Assembly (NCBI GenBank): GCA_029261965.1
Contig: JAJDAH010000070.1
Location: 1 to 64,000, forward strand
Direction of reading: 5' to 3'
Length of the DNA: 64,000 nt
Source: Polyangiaceae bacterium
GTDB lineage: Bacteria > Myxococcota_A > Polyangia > Polyangiales > Polyangiaceae
Shown here piece by piece: positions 41,674-50,727 of this stretch. Below the pieces are notes generated by a model, which searched no databases, was not told the DNA's origin, and was given only the letters and a program-made list of their open reading frames with translations. A program made the translations under genes and the position numbers. Within the stretch, counting starts at the first letter, position 1, and every line of letters begins with the position of its first letter.

Positions 41674-42999
41674 ATGGGCGACAGCTCCCGAATCCCCGGG
41701 TTTTACAAGAAGTCGATCGACGACCGACGCGCGCTCATCAGCGCGCGGGCCGGTGTGGAGCTCCGTCGAATTTCCGAGAGCCTAGCGACGGGGGGCATGA
41801 GCCCGGAAACCGCCGACAAGATCGTCGAAAACGTCGTGGGGATCTACGCCCTGCCATTCGGCATCGCGCTCAACGTCACCGTGAACAAGCGCGACGTGAT
41901 CGTCCCCATGGTCGTCGAAGAACCGAGTGTGATCGCGGCGGCGTCGAATGCGTCGAAAATGATCCGCGCTGGCGGCGGATTCGAAGCCGAAGTCGTCAAC
42001 CCCTTGATGATTAGCCAGGTCCAACTCTACGACGTCGGAGACCCCATCGAGGCGACCGCTCGACTCGAAAAAGCGGCCGAGGAGCTTCTCCAGATGGCCA
42101 CCGAGTCGGTGCCGAACCTCGTCGCGCGAGGTGGCGGTCCGCGGGCGATAGAGGTTCGTGACATCGGCGAAGGGTCTTTGGTGTTGCACGTGCTCGTCGA
42201 TTGTCGAGACGCCATGGGCGCCAACCTGGTGAACACCATCGCCGAAGCCATCGGCGATCGAGCCGCAGAGGTCGCCAACGGCAAACTGGGGTTGCGGATT
42301 CTCTCCAACCTTTGTGACCGGCGAGTCGTCGACGTGAAGTGTCGTGTCCTCTCGGAGGATCTGGTCAAGCGAACCGATTCGATGCGACCGCTGGCACCGG
42401 GCCAAACGACCCCGCCCGAAGTCGATGGCCGTCAGGTGGTCGACGCGATCGTGCAGGCGTCTCGGTTCGCCGAGCTCGATCCCTACCGGGCGGCGACTCA
42501 CAACAAGGGCATCATGAATGGCGTGGACGCCGTGGTGATCGCCACAGGCAACGACTTCCGCGCCGTCGAAGCCGGTGCCCACGCCTACGCAGCCCGGACC
42601 GGTCGGTACTCTCCCCTGGCGATCTGGCGCCGGGACGGCGACGATCTGACTGGGGAAATGAAGATCCCGCTCGCGCTCGGCACCGTCGGAGGAACGCTGC
42701 GGGTTCACCCCGCGGCCCGGCTCGCACTCGACATCCTCGGAATCGAATCTGCCTCGGATCTCGCGATGGTCGCGGCATCCGTGGGCATGGCGTCGAACCT
42801 CGCCGCCCTCCGGGCGCTGGCCACGGAGGGTATTCAGCGGGGACACATGTCGCTTCACGCGCGCTCGGTCGCCACCGCGGCTGGCGCCGAAGGCACGGAG
42901 GTCGAGCGCGTCGCGAGCGCGATGGCCGAACGAGGAACCATCACGGTGGAGCTTGCTCGAAGCGAGCTCGACCGACTGAGGAAAGGGAACGCAGGATGA
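41674..42999 (+). CDS. mvaA: Hydroxymethylglutaryl-CoA reductase (class II type)
   Basis: The 441-residue enzyme reduces HMG-CoA to mevalonate, the committed step of the pathway. It is soluble and of the class II (Pseudomonas mevalonii-like) type. Motifs: IVENVVGIYALPFGIALN, EEPSVIAAASNASKMIRAGGGF with the catalytic Glu, VDCRDAMGANLVN with the catalytic Asp region, THNKGIMNGVDAVVIATGNDFRAVEAGAHAYA with the catalytic Lys, and the C-terminal RGHMSLHAR with the catalytic His. No membrane helix. The N-terminus is a typical bacterial FYKKSIDDRR. Its stop overlaps the acyl-CoA synthetase start (ATGA). Direction of flux cannot be read from sequence, but the nearby mvk/mvaD/pmk favour biosynthesis. 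Confidence 0.96.
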   Translation: MGDSSRIPGFYKKSIDDRRALISARAGVELRRISESLATGGMSPETADKIVENVVGIYALPFGIALNVTVNKRDVIVPMVVEEPSVIAAASNASKMIRAGGGFEAEVVNPLMISQVQLYDVGDPIEATARLEKAAEELLQMATESVPNLVARGGGPRAIEVRDIGEGSLVLHVLVDCRDAMGANLVNTIAEAIGDRAAEVANGKLGLRILSNLCDRRVVDVKCRVLSEDLVKRTDSMRPLAPGQTTPPEVDGRQVVDAIVQASRFAELDPYRAATHNKGIMNGVDAVVIATGNDFRAVEAGAHAYAARTGRYSPLAIWRRDGDDLTGEMKIPLALGTVGGTLRVHPAARLALDILGIESASDLAMVAASVGMASNLAALRALATEGIQRGHMSLHARSVATAAGAEGTEVERVASAMAERGTITVELARSELDRLRKGNAG

Positions 43000-44774
43000 G
43001 TGTACTGGGCAGAGCGAGGAACGTGCTCACGGACCTGGGCTCCTACAGCAAGATGCTTCGTGACGTCGACCGCTTCGCGGGATCGAGCACGTGGAACCCC
43101 GGGGCGTTGCTTCGTCTCCACGCCGAAAAGCACGCGAACGGTACGGCGATTCTCTTCGAGGATCGCCGGCTGACGTGGCGAGAGCTGGACAATGAAGCGA
43201 ACCGATTTGCCCACGTCTTCAAGAAGCTCGGAGCCCAGCCTGGTGACGTCGTCGCGCTGATGCTCGACAACCGTCCGGAGTTTCTCGCCGCCCAACTCGG
43301 CTTGTCCAAGCTCGGCGTCGTGTCCGCGTTGATCAACACCAACTTGATCGACCAACCGTTGATTCACGCGATCAACGTGGCCGAGCCACGGCTCGTCCTC
43401 GTCGGCTCCGAGCACGCCGAAGCCGTGGCCGGCGTGCTCGCCGACCTCGAAGTGCCGCACCGCGACGCCGACGTGCTCGTCGAGGTGGAAGGAGACGCTT
43501 CGGATCACGGACTCCGACCCGTCAACGAGTTGGTTGCCGAGAGCCCCACGCACGAGCCGTGGCCGGCCCACAAGTCCAAGATCGAGGATCCGAGCTGCTA
43601 CATCTACACGTCGGGCACGACCGGCCTTCCGAAACCCGCGCTGATCACCAACAAGCGCTACATGATGGCCTGCAGCGCCTTTGGGCGGGTCGCCCACGAA
43701 GTAACGGCGAACGACATCGTCTACGTCACGCTCCCGCTCTACCACTCGAGCGGGCAGTGGGTGGGCTGGGGCGCTTGCTTGCACAGCGGTGCGGCGATGG
43801 CGCTGCGAAGAAAATTCAGCGCCTCGAACTTTTGGGACGACGTAAAACGCTACGACGCCACGCGCTTCACCTACATCGGCGAGCTCTGTCGATACCTGAT
43901 GAACCAACCCCGGTCCGACAACGAGCGAGGCCACCGCGTGAGCATCATCGTCGGCAACGGGCTCCGCCCGGACATTTGGGAGGAATTTCAGAATCGTTTC
44001 GGAATCGCTCTCGTACGCGAGTTCTACGGCGCAACCGAAGGCAACGCACCGATGATGAACATCCCGGGCAAGCCGGGCATGGTCGGACATCTCGGACCGG
44101 GTCAGGTTCTCGTGCGGGCCGACCCGGTATCCGGCGAGCTCATCCGAAACGGCGACGGCATGTGCACGAAAGTCCGCGAAGGCGAAAACGGACTTCTGCT
44201 CGGCCGAATCAGCACGGTAACGAAGTTCGATGGATACGTCGACGAGGCCGCCACCCAAAAGAAGATCGTGAAAGACGTCTTCAAGAAGGGGGACACGTAC
44301 TTCAACTCGGGGGACATGCTCACCTTGCACGAGGACCACTGGGTGGCGTTCGCCGACCGAATGGGTGACACGTTCCGCTGGAAGGGAGAGAACGTCTCGA
44401 CCAACGAAGTGGCCGAAGTCCTCAACGGCGCCCGAGGCGTGCTCGAGAGCAACGTGTACGGCGTCCAGGTGGCGCAAACCGAGGGCCGCGCGGGCATGGC
44501 GAGCCTCAACGTCAACGACGACTTCGACCTCGAGGATTTCGCTCGGTTCATCCTCAGCAAGATGCCGAACTACCAGCGGCCTCATTTCGTGAGGCTTCAG
44601 CGCGACATGCGCACGACCGGCACCTTCAAGCATCAAAAGGTCGACTATCGAACCGAAGGCTACGACCCGAGCAAAGTGAGCGATCCGCTATACTTCCTCG
44701 AAAAGGACCGCTACGTGCCCATCGACGCCGCGTTGTACGAGCAGCTCTCGAGTGGTGAGGTCGCGCCCCGCTGA
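42996..44774 (+). CDS. Very-long-chain acyl-CoA synthetase (FATP/FadD6-like)
   Basis: The 592-residue adenylate-forming enzyme activates fatty acids to acyl-CoA through an acyl-AMP. The P-loop motif is YIYTSGTTGLPKPALITNK. Also present are LPLYHSSG, FYGATEGNAPMMN, the FADRMGDTFRWKGENVSTNEVAEVL segment and a C-terminal Lys in GTFKHQKVDY. The FRWKGENVST and start STWNPGALLRLHAEKHANG match the FATP/ACSVL branch. It overlaps the HMG-CoA reductase stop by 4 nt. A direct part in the mevalonate pathway is not established. Confidence 0.93.
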   Translation: MSVLGRARNVLTDLGSYSKMLRDVDRFAGSSTWNPGALLRLHAEKHANGTAILFEDRRLTWRELDNEANRFAHVFKKLGAQPGDVVALMLDNRPEFLAAQLGLSKLGVVSALINTNLIDQPLIHAINVAEPRLVLVGSEHAEAVAGVLADLEVPHRDADVLVEVEGDASDHGLRPVNELVAESPTHEPWPAHKSKIEDPSCYIYTSGTTGLPKPALITNKRYMMACSAFGRVAHEVTANDIVYVTLPLYHSSGQWVGWGACLHSGAAMALRRKFSASNFWDDVKRYDATRFTYIGELCRYLMNQPRSDNERGHRVSIIVGNGLRPDIWEEFQNRFGIALVREFYGATEGNAPMMNIPGKPGMVGHLGPGQVLVRADPVSGELIRNGDGMCTKVREGENGLLLGRISTVTKFDGYVDEAATQKKIVKDVFKKGDTYFNSGDMLTLHEDHWVAFADRMGDTFRWKGENVSTNEVAEVLNGARGVLESNVYGVQVAQTEGRAGMASLNVNDDFDLEDFARFILSKMPNYQRPHFVRLQRDMRTTGTFKHQKVDYRTEGYDPSKVSDPLYFLEKDRYVPIDAALYEQLSSGEVAPR

Positions 44775-44793
44775 GGGTTGCTCGAGACCCTCG

Positions 44794-45891
44794 ATGCCTG
44801 AGCTCGACCTCAGCGAATTGCTCAGGCCCGAGGTCCGGGAGCTCCGCTCGTACGTACCGGTGGCCGGGGACTACCGCGTGCGGCTGGACGCGAACGAAGC
44901 TCCGCCTCTTCTCAGCGCTGCCGCACGACGTGCCCTCGCCGAGGCGACCACGGACGTAGCGTGGGAGCGCTACCCGGACGCCACGATGACGGCGCTCCGC
45001 GCGGCCCTGGCGGCGAGAATGGGCGTCGACCCAAACGAGCTCTTGGTGGGCGTCGGCAGCGACGAAGTGATCACACTCCTGCTGACGGTTCTCGCCCACC
45101 CGAAAGCGCGAGCACCGACGGCGACCGTCGTCAGCACGACGCCTACGTTCGTGATGTATCGCATGAGCGCGCTCGCTCGTGGCATGCGCGTGGTCGAGGT
45201 TCCACTCGATGACGCGTGGGACATCTCGGTCGAGAGCATGCAGAAGGCCATCGAACTCGCCCAACCCAACTTGATCTTCATCGCGAGCCCGAACAATCCG
45301 ACCGGAACGATGATGAGCATCGACCGCGTCGAGCGTGTCATCGAAGCCGCGACCGGCTCGCTCGTCGTCATCGACGAAGCCTACGTGGACTACGCCAGCA
45401 GAGACCAACTCGCGCTCTATCGAGCGCATCCGAACGTCGCCATCCTGCGCACGCTGTCGAAAGTGGGTTTCGCCGCCCTTCGAATCGGTTGGCTGCTCGC
45501 CAGGCCCGAATTGATCGCCGAGCTCGACAAAGCTCGACAGCCCTACAACATGAACACCCTGTCCCAAAGACTCGGAACGATCGCGCTGCGAGACCTGGGG
45601 GACGAAATCGGGCGAATCACGCGCACTGTCGTCGACGAACGAAAGCGAGTGGCCTCGGCGCTCGCGGAGTTACCGACCGTCAAGGTGGATCCGAGCGAGG
45701 CGAACTTTCTGTGGCTCGCGGTCGGTCCTCCGGCTTCGGAAGTATTTCGGGATTTGGCTAGCCGAGGCGTCCTGGTACGGAGCTTCCACGCTCGTGGCGG
45801 GCGGCTCGCGCATCGGCTGCGAGTTACCATCGGCACACGTGACGAGAACGACGCGTTTCTCTCAGCGCTCGGGGACGTGCTCGGGCCGTGA
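44794..45891 (+). CDS. hisC: Histidinol-phosphate aminotransferase
   Basis: HisC transfers an amino group between imidazole-acetol phosphate and glutamate in histidine synthesis. The 365-residue fold-type I PLP enzyme has the start YRVRLDANEAPPLLS, the cofactor-binding SPNNPTGTMM, DEAYVDYA, the PLP lysine in LRTLSKVGFAALRIGWL, and HRLRVTIGT at the C-terminus. Other family I transaminases are possible, but LDANE and LSKVGFAALRIG are typical of HisC. ATG 44794 is the start; the frame opens earlier inside the acyl-CoA synthetase. Its stop overlaps the next gene (GTGA). No other his genes are in the window. Confidence 0.93.
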   Translation: MPELDLSELLRPEVRELRSYVPVAGDYRVRLDANEAPPLLSAAARRALAEATTDVAWERYPDATMTALRAALAARMGVDPNELLVGVGSDEVITLLLTVLAHPKARAPTATVVSTTPTFVMYRMSALARGMRVVEVPLDDAWDISVESMQKAIELAQPNLIFIASPNNPTGTMMSIDRVERVIEAATGSLVVIDEAYVDYASRDQLALYRAHPNVAILRTLSKVGFAALRIGWLLARPELIAELDKARQPYNMNTLSQRLGTIALRDLGDEIGRITRTVVDERKRVASALAELPTVKVDPSEANFLWLAVGPPASEVFRDLASRGVLVRSFHARGGRLAHRLRVTIGTRDENDAFLSALGDVLGP

Positions 45892-47009
45892 AGGACTTCT
45901 TGCTGCCCGGCCTTCTCGTCGTTCTCGGGGCGACGGGCTGCGTGCGTAACTCGTCTGTCGTGCGAGTGTTCGACGGTCAGAAGGAACATGGCCGATACGT
46001 CACCTTCCGTGCGTATGCCGCCTACGCCCGCGGGGCGTATCTCGAGGCTCGGGGCGACCTCGACGGCGCCGGCGACGCGTATCAGAACGCGGTTCAGAGT
46101 GACCCGCACAGCGCCCAAGTGTGGACTCGCCTCGGCGCGATTCGCTGCAAGAAGAAACGCGCCGACGCACACTTGGCCTTCGAGCGCGCGCTCGAAATCG
46201 AGCCGAGCTACGAGCCCGCGTGGCGCGAGCGCGCTCGCTGCGCCGCGGACTCCAACGATCTCGCCGCCGCCGTCGAGTTCGCAGAGCTCGCCAGCAAGCT
46301 CGACCCGAACCGTCTGGAGACCACGCTCTTGTTGGCGTCGATCTACGAGAGGGCCAGTCGCCCAAAAGACGCCCGGCGTTGGCTCGAGGCGCTGACGGTC
46401 AACCAGCCGCGATCACGCCCCGCGTGGCAAGCCGTGCTCGCTCACGCCACCCGCTTTGAAATCGCCCAGCTCCGCGCCCGCGCGATCGAACGACTCGCCG
46501 CCCTCGGTGAAGAAACCTCGGGATCTGTTTCGGCTTCGGTCGACCGAGCGCTCGGTACGCGAGACCTCGACCGCGCCCGCGCGCTCGCCCTCAGGGCGCG
46601 TTTGGCGCCGGGCACGCTCGCAGTGCGCGCCGCGGCCATGGGTCTCGGGACGGAAGCCCGGGCGGAAGCCGACCTGGTTCTCGGTGCGGATCCGTCGAAC
46701 AGCGATGCCCGAATCGCGGGATTGGTGGCCGCGGACTTGTTGCGTGACCCGGTCGGTTTCGAGCGCTTCCTCGGCGGGCTCGACGCCGACCCCGTCGCCC
46801 CGAGCCCGCTCGCGGCCCGGTTGATGGCCGAGCTCCTCGAACGCCGCATCGGTCACGACGCGCGCCGAGACTGGCTCGAATTGCTCGGCGAGCTACCACC
46901 ACCGACCGACCCGCTCGAGCTCGCGGTAACACTACGGAGTACGCCGACGAAACTGCCGCCCGAGACGCAGCCAACCGCTCCGCCCGCTCCATCGCCAAAG
47001 AGCCCCTGA
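45888..47009 (+). CDS. TPR-repeat lipoprotein
   Basis: A 373-residue protein with a lipoprotein signal (LLPGLLVVLGATGCVRN). Tetratricopeptide-like helices follow, about residues 40-170: AYARGAYLEARGDLDGAGDAYQNAVQSDPHSAQVW, ADAHLAFERALEIEPSYEPAW, ELASKLDPNRLETTLLLASIYERASRPKDARRWLEAL. More degenerate helical repeats and a Pro-rich tail complete it. It probably bridges proteins in the periplasm. GTG start overlaps the hisC stop, and the membrane-fused spermidine-synthase-like gene begins 6 nt after its end. Confidence 0.85.
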   Translation: MKDFLLPGLLVVLGATGCVRNSSVVRVFDGQKEHGRYVTFRAYAAYARGAYLEARGDLDGAGDAYQNAVQSDPHSAQVWTRLGAIRCKKKRADAHLAFERALEIEPSYEPAWRERARCAADSNDLAAAVEFAELASKLDPNRLETTLLLASIYERASRPKDARRWLEALTVNQPRSRPAWQAVLAHATRFEIAQLRARAIERLAALGEETSGSVSASVDRALGTRDLDRARALALRARLAPGTLAVRAAAMGLGTEARAEADLVLGADPSNSDARIAGLVAADLLRDPVGFERFLGGLDADPVAPSPLAARLMAELLERRIGHDARRDWLELLGELPPPTDPLELAVTLRSTPTKLPPETQPTAPPAPSPKSP

Positions 47010-47015
47010 CCGGAA

Positions 47016-50000
47016 ATGCAATCCTCGCCGCGTCTCGTCGCCACGCTCTTGTTCGGTTCCGGGTTCGCTGCGCTCGTGTACCAAACGGCGTGGCAGCGGA
47101 TGTTTCGCCTCGTTTTTGGTGCCTCGACCGGGGCGAGTGCCGCGGTGTTGGGGATTTTTCTGGGGGGACTCGGACTCGGCGGCTACTGGCTCGGCAAGCG
47201 CGCCGAACGGTCCGAGCGGCCGCTGCTCTTCTACGGCAATCTCGAAGTCGGGATTTCGCTCGCCGCGGCGATCACTCCGGCGCTCTTGTGGGCGAGCGCG
47301 AAGCTCTATCTCGCGGTCGGTGGCTCACCCACCCTAGGCGTCGGAGGGGCCACGGTTCTTCGCCTCCTGATCGCCGCCATCGTGATGGGACCTGCAGCAG
47401 TGCTCATGGGTGGCACGCTCCCGGCAGCGGCGCGGGCGGTCGAAACGTCGACAGACGCCGCGCGCAGTCGACTAGCCACACTCTATGCCTTGAATACCTG
47501 CGGCGCCGTCGCGGGGGCGTTCCTCGGCACGTTCTTCTTTTTCGAAGCGCTTGGGACCCACCTCGCCCTGTGGTCAGCGTGTCTCATCAATCTCGTCGTC
47601 GCGATAACGGCGCGGTCGCTCGGTCGCGAGGCGGCACCCGTCCCTCGGGCCGCCGCTGACGACGACAACGACGGCAACACCCCTTCGGCGCACCCACGCC
47701 TCGTGTACGTGGCGGCGGGCGCAGTCGGGTTCGTGTTTCTTTGGCTCGAGCTCGTTTGGTACCGGATGCTCGCACCGATCCTCGGTGGGTCGACCTTCAC
47801 GTTCGGACTGGTGCTGAGCGTGGCGCTCGCCGGAATCGGAATCGGCGGGCTCATCTACGCTGGCCGTGACGCCTCGCGCCCGGCATCGTTGTCGCTCTTG
47901 GCGGCTACCCTCGCCCTCGAAGCGCTCGCCGTCGGCATCCCCCTAGCGCTCGGCGACGACGTCGCCCTAGTCGCGGCGTATGTGCGGCCAATGGCGTCCA
48001 TGGGGTTTCCCGCGCTGGTCGTGGCGTGGACGCTCATCGCCTCGATCGTCGTGCTCCCGGCGGCCATCGTCGCCGGCTACCAGTTCCCCGTGTTGTTCGC
48101 CCTGTTGGGCCGGGGTCGACATCGCGTCGCCGCCCATGTCGGCGTCGCGTATGCGTTCAACACCACCGGCTCGATCCTCGGCGCGGTGCTCGGTGGCTTC
48201 GTGCTGATTCCGTGGCTCGGCGCCGTCGACTCGTGGCGTTGTGCAGTGCTCTTGCTCGTTGCCCTCGCCGCCGTCGCCGGAGGCTTGGCGATCCGGCGTG
48301 AGTTGCGAACCGAACGGTCGAAGCTCGTGTGGAGCCTCGTCGTACTCGTGCCGGCACTAGCCGCGGCTTTTACGGTCGGTCCGACCGCCGTCTGGCGCCA
48401 CGCTCCAATCGGAGCCGGCCGCACCGATCTCGGCAAGTACGACCGAAACGAGCTCGAAGCCTGGATGCAGGAGACGCGGGCCGGGATCTTGTGGGAGCGC
48501 GACGGCGTCGAGTCCGCCATCGCGCTCGACAACACGAGCGGCGTCGCTTTCGTCGTCAACGGCAAGGTGGACGGTCACACACTGATCGACCGCGGCACCC
48601 AGACCATGGCGGGGCTGCTCCCGGTCATGATCCACCCGAGCCCTCACCGGGTGTTCGTCGTCGGACTCGGCACGGGCATGACCGCCGGCTGGGCGGCGAG
48701 CGCTCCGCACGTCGAGCACGTCGACGTCGCCGAGCTCGAACCGTCGATCCTCGAGATTGCCCGCGCTTCGGCTTTGGCAAACCAAAACGTGGTCGAGCGC
48801 GAGGACGTGAACATTTTTCTCGGCGACGGCCGAGAATTCTTGATGACCACCGACGCTCGCTACGACGTGATCGTGAGCGAGCCGAGCAACCCTTATCGCG
48901 CGGGGGTCTCTTCGCTGTTCACGCGGGATTTCTACGAAGTCGTCGACGCGCGACTCGCCGACGGCGGGGTCCTCGCCCAATGGGTCCAGGGCTACGAAAT
49001 CGATGTTCACACGTTGCGGATCATCGTCAACACCCTGAGGAGCGTCTTCCCCGTCGTAGAAGCCTGGCAGACGGACGCCGCGGACTTCCTGCTCGTCGCA
49101 TCGCGACAGCCTCGAACCATCGATGTCGCCGAGCTGCGCACCCGCGCGAAAAACGAGCCATATCGTACGGCGCTCGCACGCATGTGGTTCGTCGACGGCG
49201 CCGAGGGGGTGCTCTCGCACTTCGTCGCGAACGCGAGCCATCTCGACGAGCTCGCCGAAGACGCGGGCGAGCTCATCAACACCGACGACGACAACATTCT
49301 CGAGTTTGCTTTCGCGCGGAGCGTCGGCCAGCACGGATCTGACTTGGTGCTCGAGCTCCTGCTGCGAGCCGCGGCCACCGGCGGTGACCGCCCAAGGGTT
49401 CATGGCGACGTGAGCTGGCCCCTCGTCGAGGAGCTCCGCCCGCGGTCTTGGAATCTGTCGGGAGGCGCGGCTCCGGCGCTACCCATGGAGGGCCAAGAGG
49501 CGCTGATGAGAGCCGAGGCAGTCAGCGCAGGCTGCCTCGGTGAGCACCATCGGGTGCTGGAGCTCGCGCCCCGCGAAGGCGAAACGAATCCCAACGAAGC
49601 CGACGAGGACATTTTGGCCGCTTTCTCTTACGCGATGGCTTACGCCTTCACCGGGGACCGGCGCGTTGAACCGCTCGCGGAAGGACTCCGGCGTCGCGGG
49701 CACCACGCGGAAGCGGACCTCGCGATGGGCCGCTATTTCGCCGCGAGGGGGCGCGAATCTGCCGCCCTCGACAGACTCATTCGAGCGGTCGAACACATGC
49801 GAGAAGTGGCTCTGCCGATCTGCACGGTACCTCGCCAGGTGCTCCGAGCCATCGAGCAAGTGGCCGCCCAGCGGACGGCGTCGACCGAGCGCGCCGCGCG
49901 AGCATTGCTCGTCGGTCCGCTCGCCGCCTATTCGGAGGAACGGTTGAGGATCCGCGTGGCGCAACGGCTTGCTTTCGCCTCCGGCGATCCGGCGCTCTGC

Positions 50001-50327
50001 GTCCAAGCGATGGGTCGCGAGCTCACGGCCCCGTGGTGGGAGCGTCGGTTCTTGGCCTCTCGTGCGGCATGCCTCGCTGGTGCGCGACACCCCTTGGCGG
50101 ATAAAGCGGAAGCCGATCTTTCGCGGTTTCTGGCTCATGGATCCGGTTTCATTCGACCCGTTCAGCCCAGCCCCCGGAGTGGTCGGCCGCCCGCCGGTTC
50201 GCCGGGGTCGAGCGCGGCCGATGCGAGTCGCCACGAGAACGACTCGGACGCCGGAAGCGCCGATGCATCGCGCTCCGACACGCCGAGCGAGCGCTCGGAC
50301 GCGGCGGTGGACAAGAACGGCGATTGA
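47016..50327 (+). CDS. Membrane-fused spermidine synthase-like protein with long C-terminal extension
   Basis: The 1103-residue protein has an N-terminal membrane half of about 10-12 helices (residues about 5-455) of the kind fused to spermidine synthases, e.g. GASTGASAAVLGIFLGGLGLGGYWLG and FTFGLVLSVALAGIGIGGLIYAG. A methyltransferase-like spermidine synthase fold follows (about 490-725): VFVVGLGTGMTAGWA, DVAELEPSILEIAR, FLGDGREFLM, YDVIVSEPSNPYRAGVSSLFTRDFYE. The last about 380 residues are helical, TPR-like in places, and have a Ser/Asp-rich tail. In the aminopropyltransferase motif the usual Asp of 'DPxxP' is Glu (SEPSNP). Whether it makes polyamines is uncertain. Confidence 0.9.
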   Translation: MQSSPRLVATLLFGSGFAALVYQTAWQRMFRLVFGASTGASAAVLGIFLGGLGLGGYWLGKRAERSERPLLFYGNLEVGISLAAAITPALLWASAKLYLAVGGSPTLGVGGATVLRLLIAAIVMGPAAVLMGGTLPAAARAVETSTDAARSRLATLYALNTCGAVAGAFLGTFFFFEALGTHLALWSACLINLVVAITARSLGREAAPVPRAAADDDNDGNTPSAHPRLVYVAAGAVGFVFLWLELVWYRMLAPILGGSTFTFGLVLSVALAGIGIGGLIYAGRDASRPASLSLLAATLALEALAVGIPLALGDDVALVAAYVRPMASMGFPALVVAWTLIASIVVLPAAIVAGYQFPVLFALLGRGRHRVAAHVGVAYAFNTTGSILGAVLGGFVLIPWLGAVDSWRCAVLLLVALAAVAGGLAIRRELRTERSKLVWSLVVLVPALAAAFTVGPTAVWRHAPIGAGRTDLGKYDRNELEAWMQETRAGILWERDGVESAIALDNTSGVAFVVNGKVDGHTLIDRGTQTMAGLLPVMIHPSPHRVFVVGLGTGMTAGWAASAPHVEHVDVAELEPSILEIARASALANQNVVEREDVNIFLGDGREFLMTTDARYDVIVSEPSNPYRAGVSSLFTRDFYEVVDARLADGGVLAQWVQGYEIDVHTLRIIVNTLRSVFPVVEAWQTDAADFLLVASRQPRTIDVAELRTRAKNEPYRTALARMWFVDGAEGVLSHFVANASHLDELAEDAGELINTDDDNILEFAFARSVGQHGSDLVLELLLRAAATGGDRPRVHGDVSWPLVEELRPRSWNLSGGAAPALPMEGQEALMRAEAVSAGCLGEHHRVLELAPREGETNPNEADEDILAAFSYAMAYAFTGDRRVEPLAEGLRRRGHHAEADLAMGRYFAARGRESAALDRLIRAVEHMREVALPICTVPRQVLRAIEQVAAQRTASTERAARALLVGPLAAYSEERLRIRVAQRLAFASGDPALCVQAMGRELTAPWWERRFLASRAACLAGARHPLADKAEADLSRFLAHGSGFIRPVQPSPRSGRPPAGSPGSSAADASRHENDSDAGSADASRSDTPSERSDAAVDKNGD

Positions 50328-50411
50328 TCTCGACCGAGCCGCCCTTCCATTCCCCAACTCTCGAAAGTACCCTCGTACCCGGGGCCGGTGGAAGCGGCCG
50401 AGAAGATTCAC

Positions 50412-50705
50412 ATGGGAGCCATCAACCTCATTCGCATTCATCCCGACGACAACGTGGCGGTCGCGACTCGAGACATCGAAAAGGGAGAGCTCGCCTGCAC
50501 AGCCGAAGGCGACCGGGTGGAAGCTACCGACTCGGCGCGCTACGGCTGGAAGGTCGCCGTCCGCGACATCGCTGATGGCGAGATTATCGTGAAATACGGG
50601 GAGAATATTGGCACGGCGTCGAAACCGATCACTTCGGGTGATCCGGTGCACACCCACAACGTCACGCCGCTACCGATACCGGATATCTACATCGACGGGA
50701 CCTAG
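50412..50705 (+). CDS. UxaA/SuyA-like small subunit (SAF domain)
   Basis: The 97-residue protein matches the SAF-domain small subunit of altronate/galactarate dehydratase-type lyases and sulfolactate sulfo-lyase (UxaA N-terminal, SuyA). Visible features: IRIHPDDNVAVATRDIEKGE, ATDSARYGWKVAVRDIADGEIIVKYGENIGTASKPITSGDPVHTHNV. It should pair with the large subunits encoded next. I chose ATG 50412 (MGAINLIRIHPDDNVAVA); an in-frame GTG at 50388 would add eight residues. The large-subunit gene begins 22 nt later with an AGGAG Shine-Dalgarno at 50714. Confidence 0.9.
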   Translation: MGAINLIRIHPDDNVAVATRDIEKGELACTAEGDRVEATDSARYGWKVAVRDIADGEIIVKYGENIGTASKPITSGDPVHTHNVTPLPIPDIYIDGT

Positions 50706-50727
50706 TTCTCGTCAGGAGCCACCGCGC

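Noticed and set aside
42339..42995. Upstream part of the 811-residue open frame ending at 44774
   Set aside because: The acyl-CoA synthetase starts at ATG 42996. The earlier 219 codons lie inside HMG-CoA reductase in another frame.
48329..49403. Long frames on both strands within the spermidine-synthase-like gene
   Set aside because: They are shadows of the high-GC coding frame, with no motifs.
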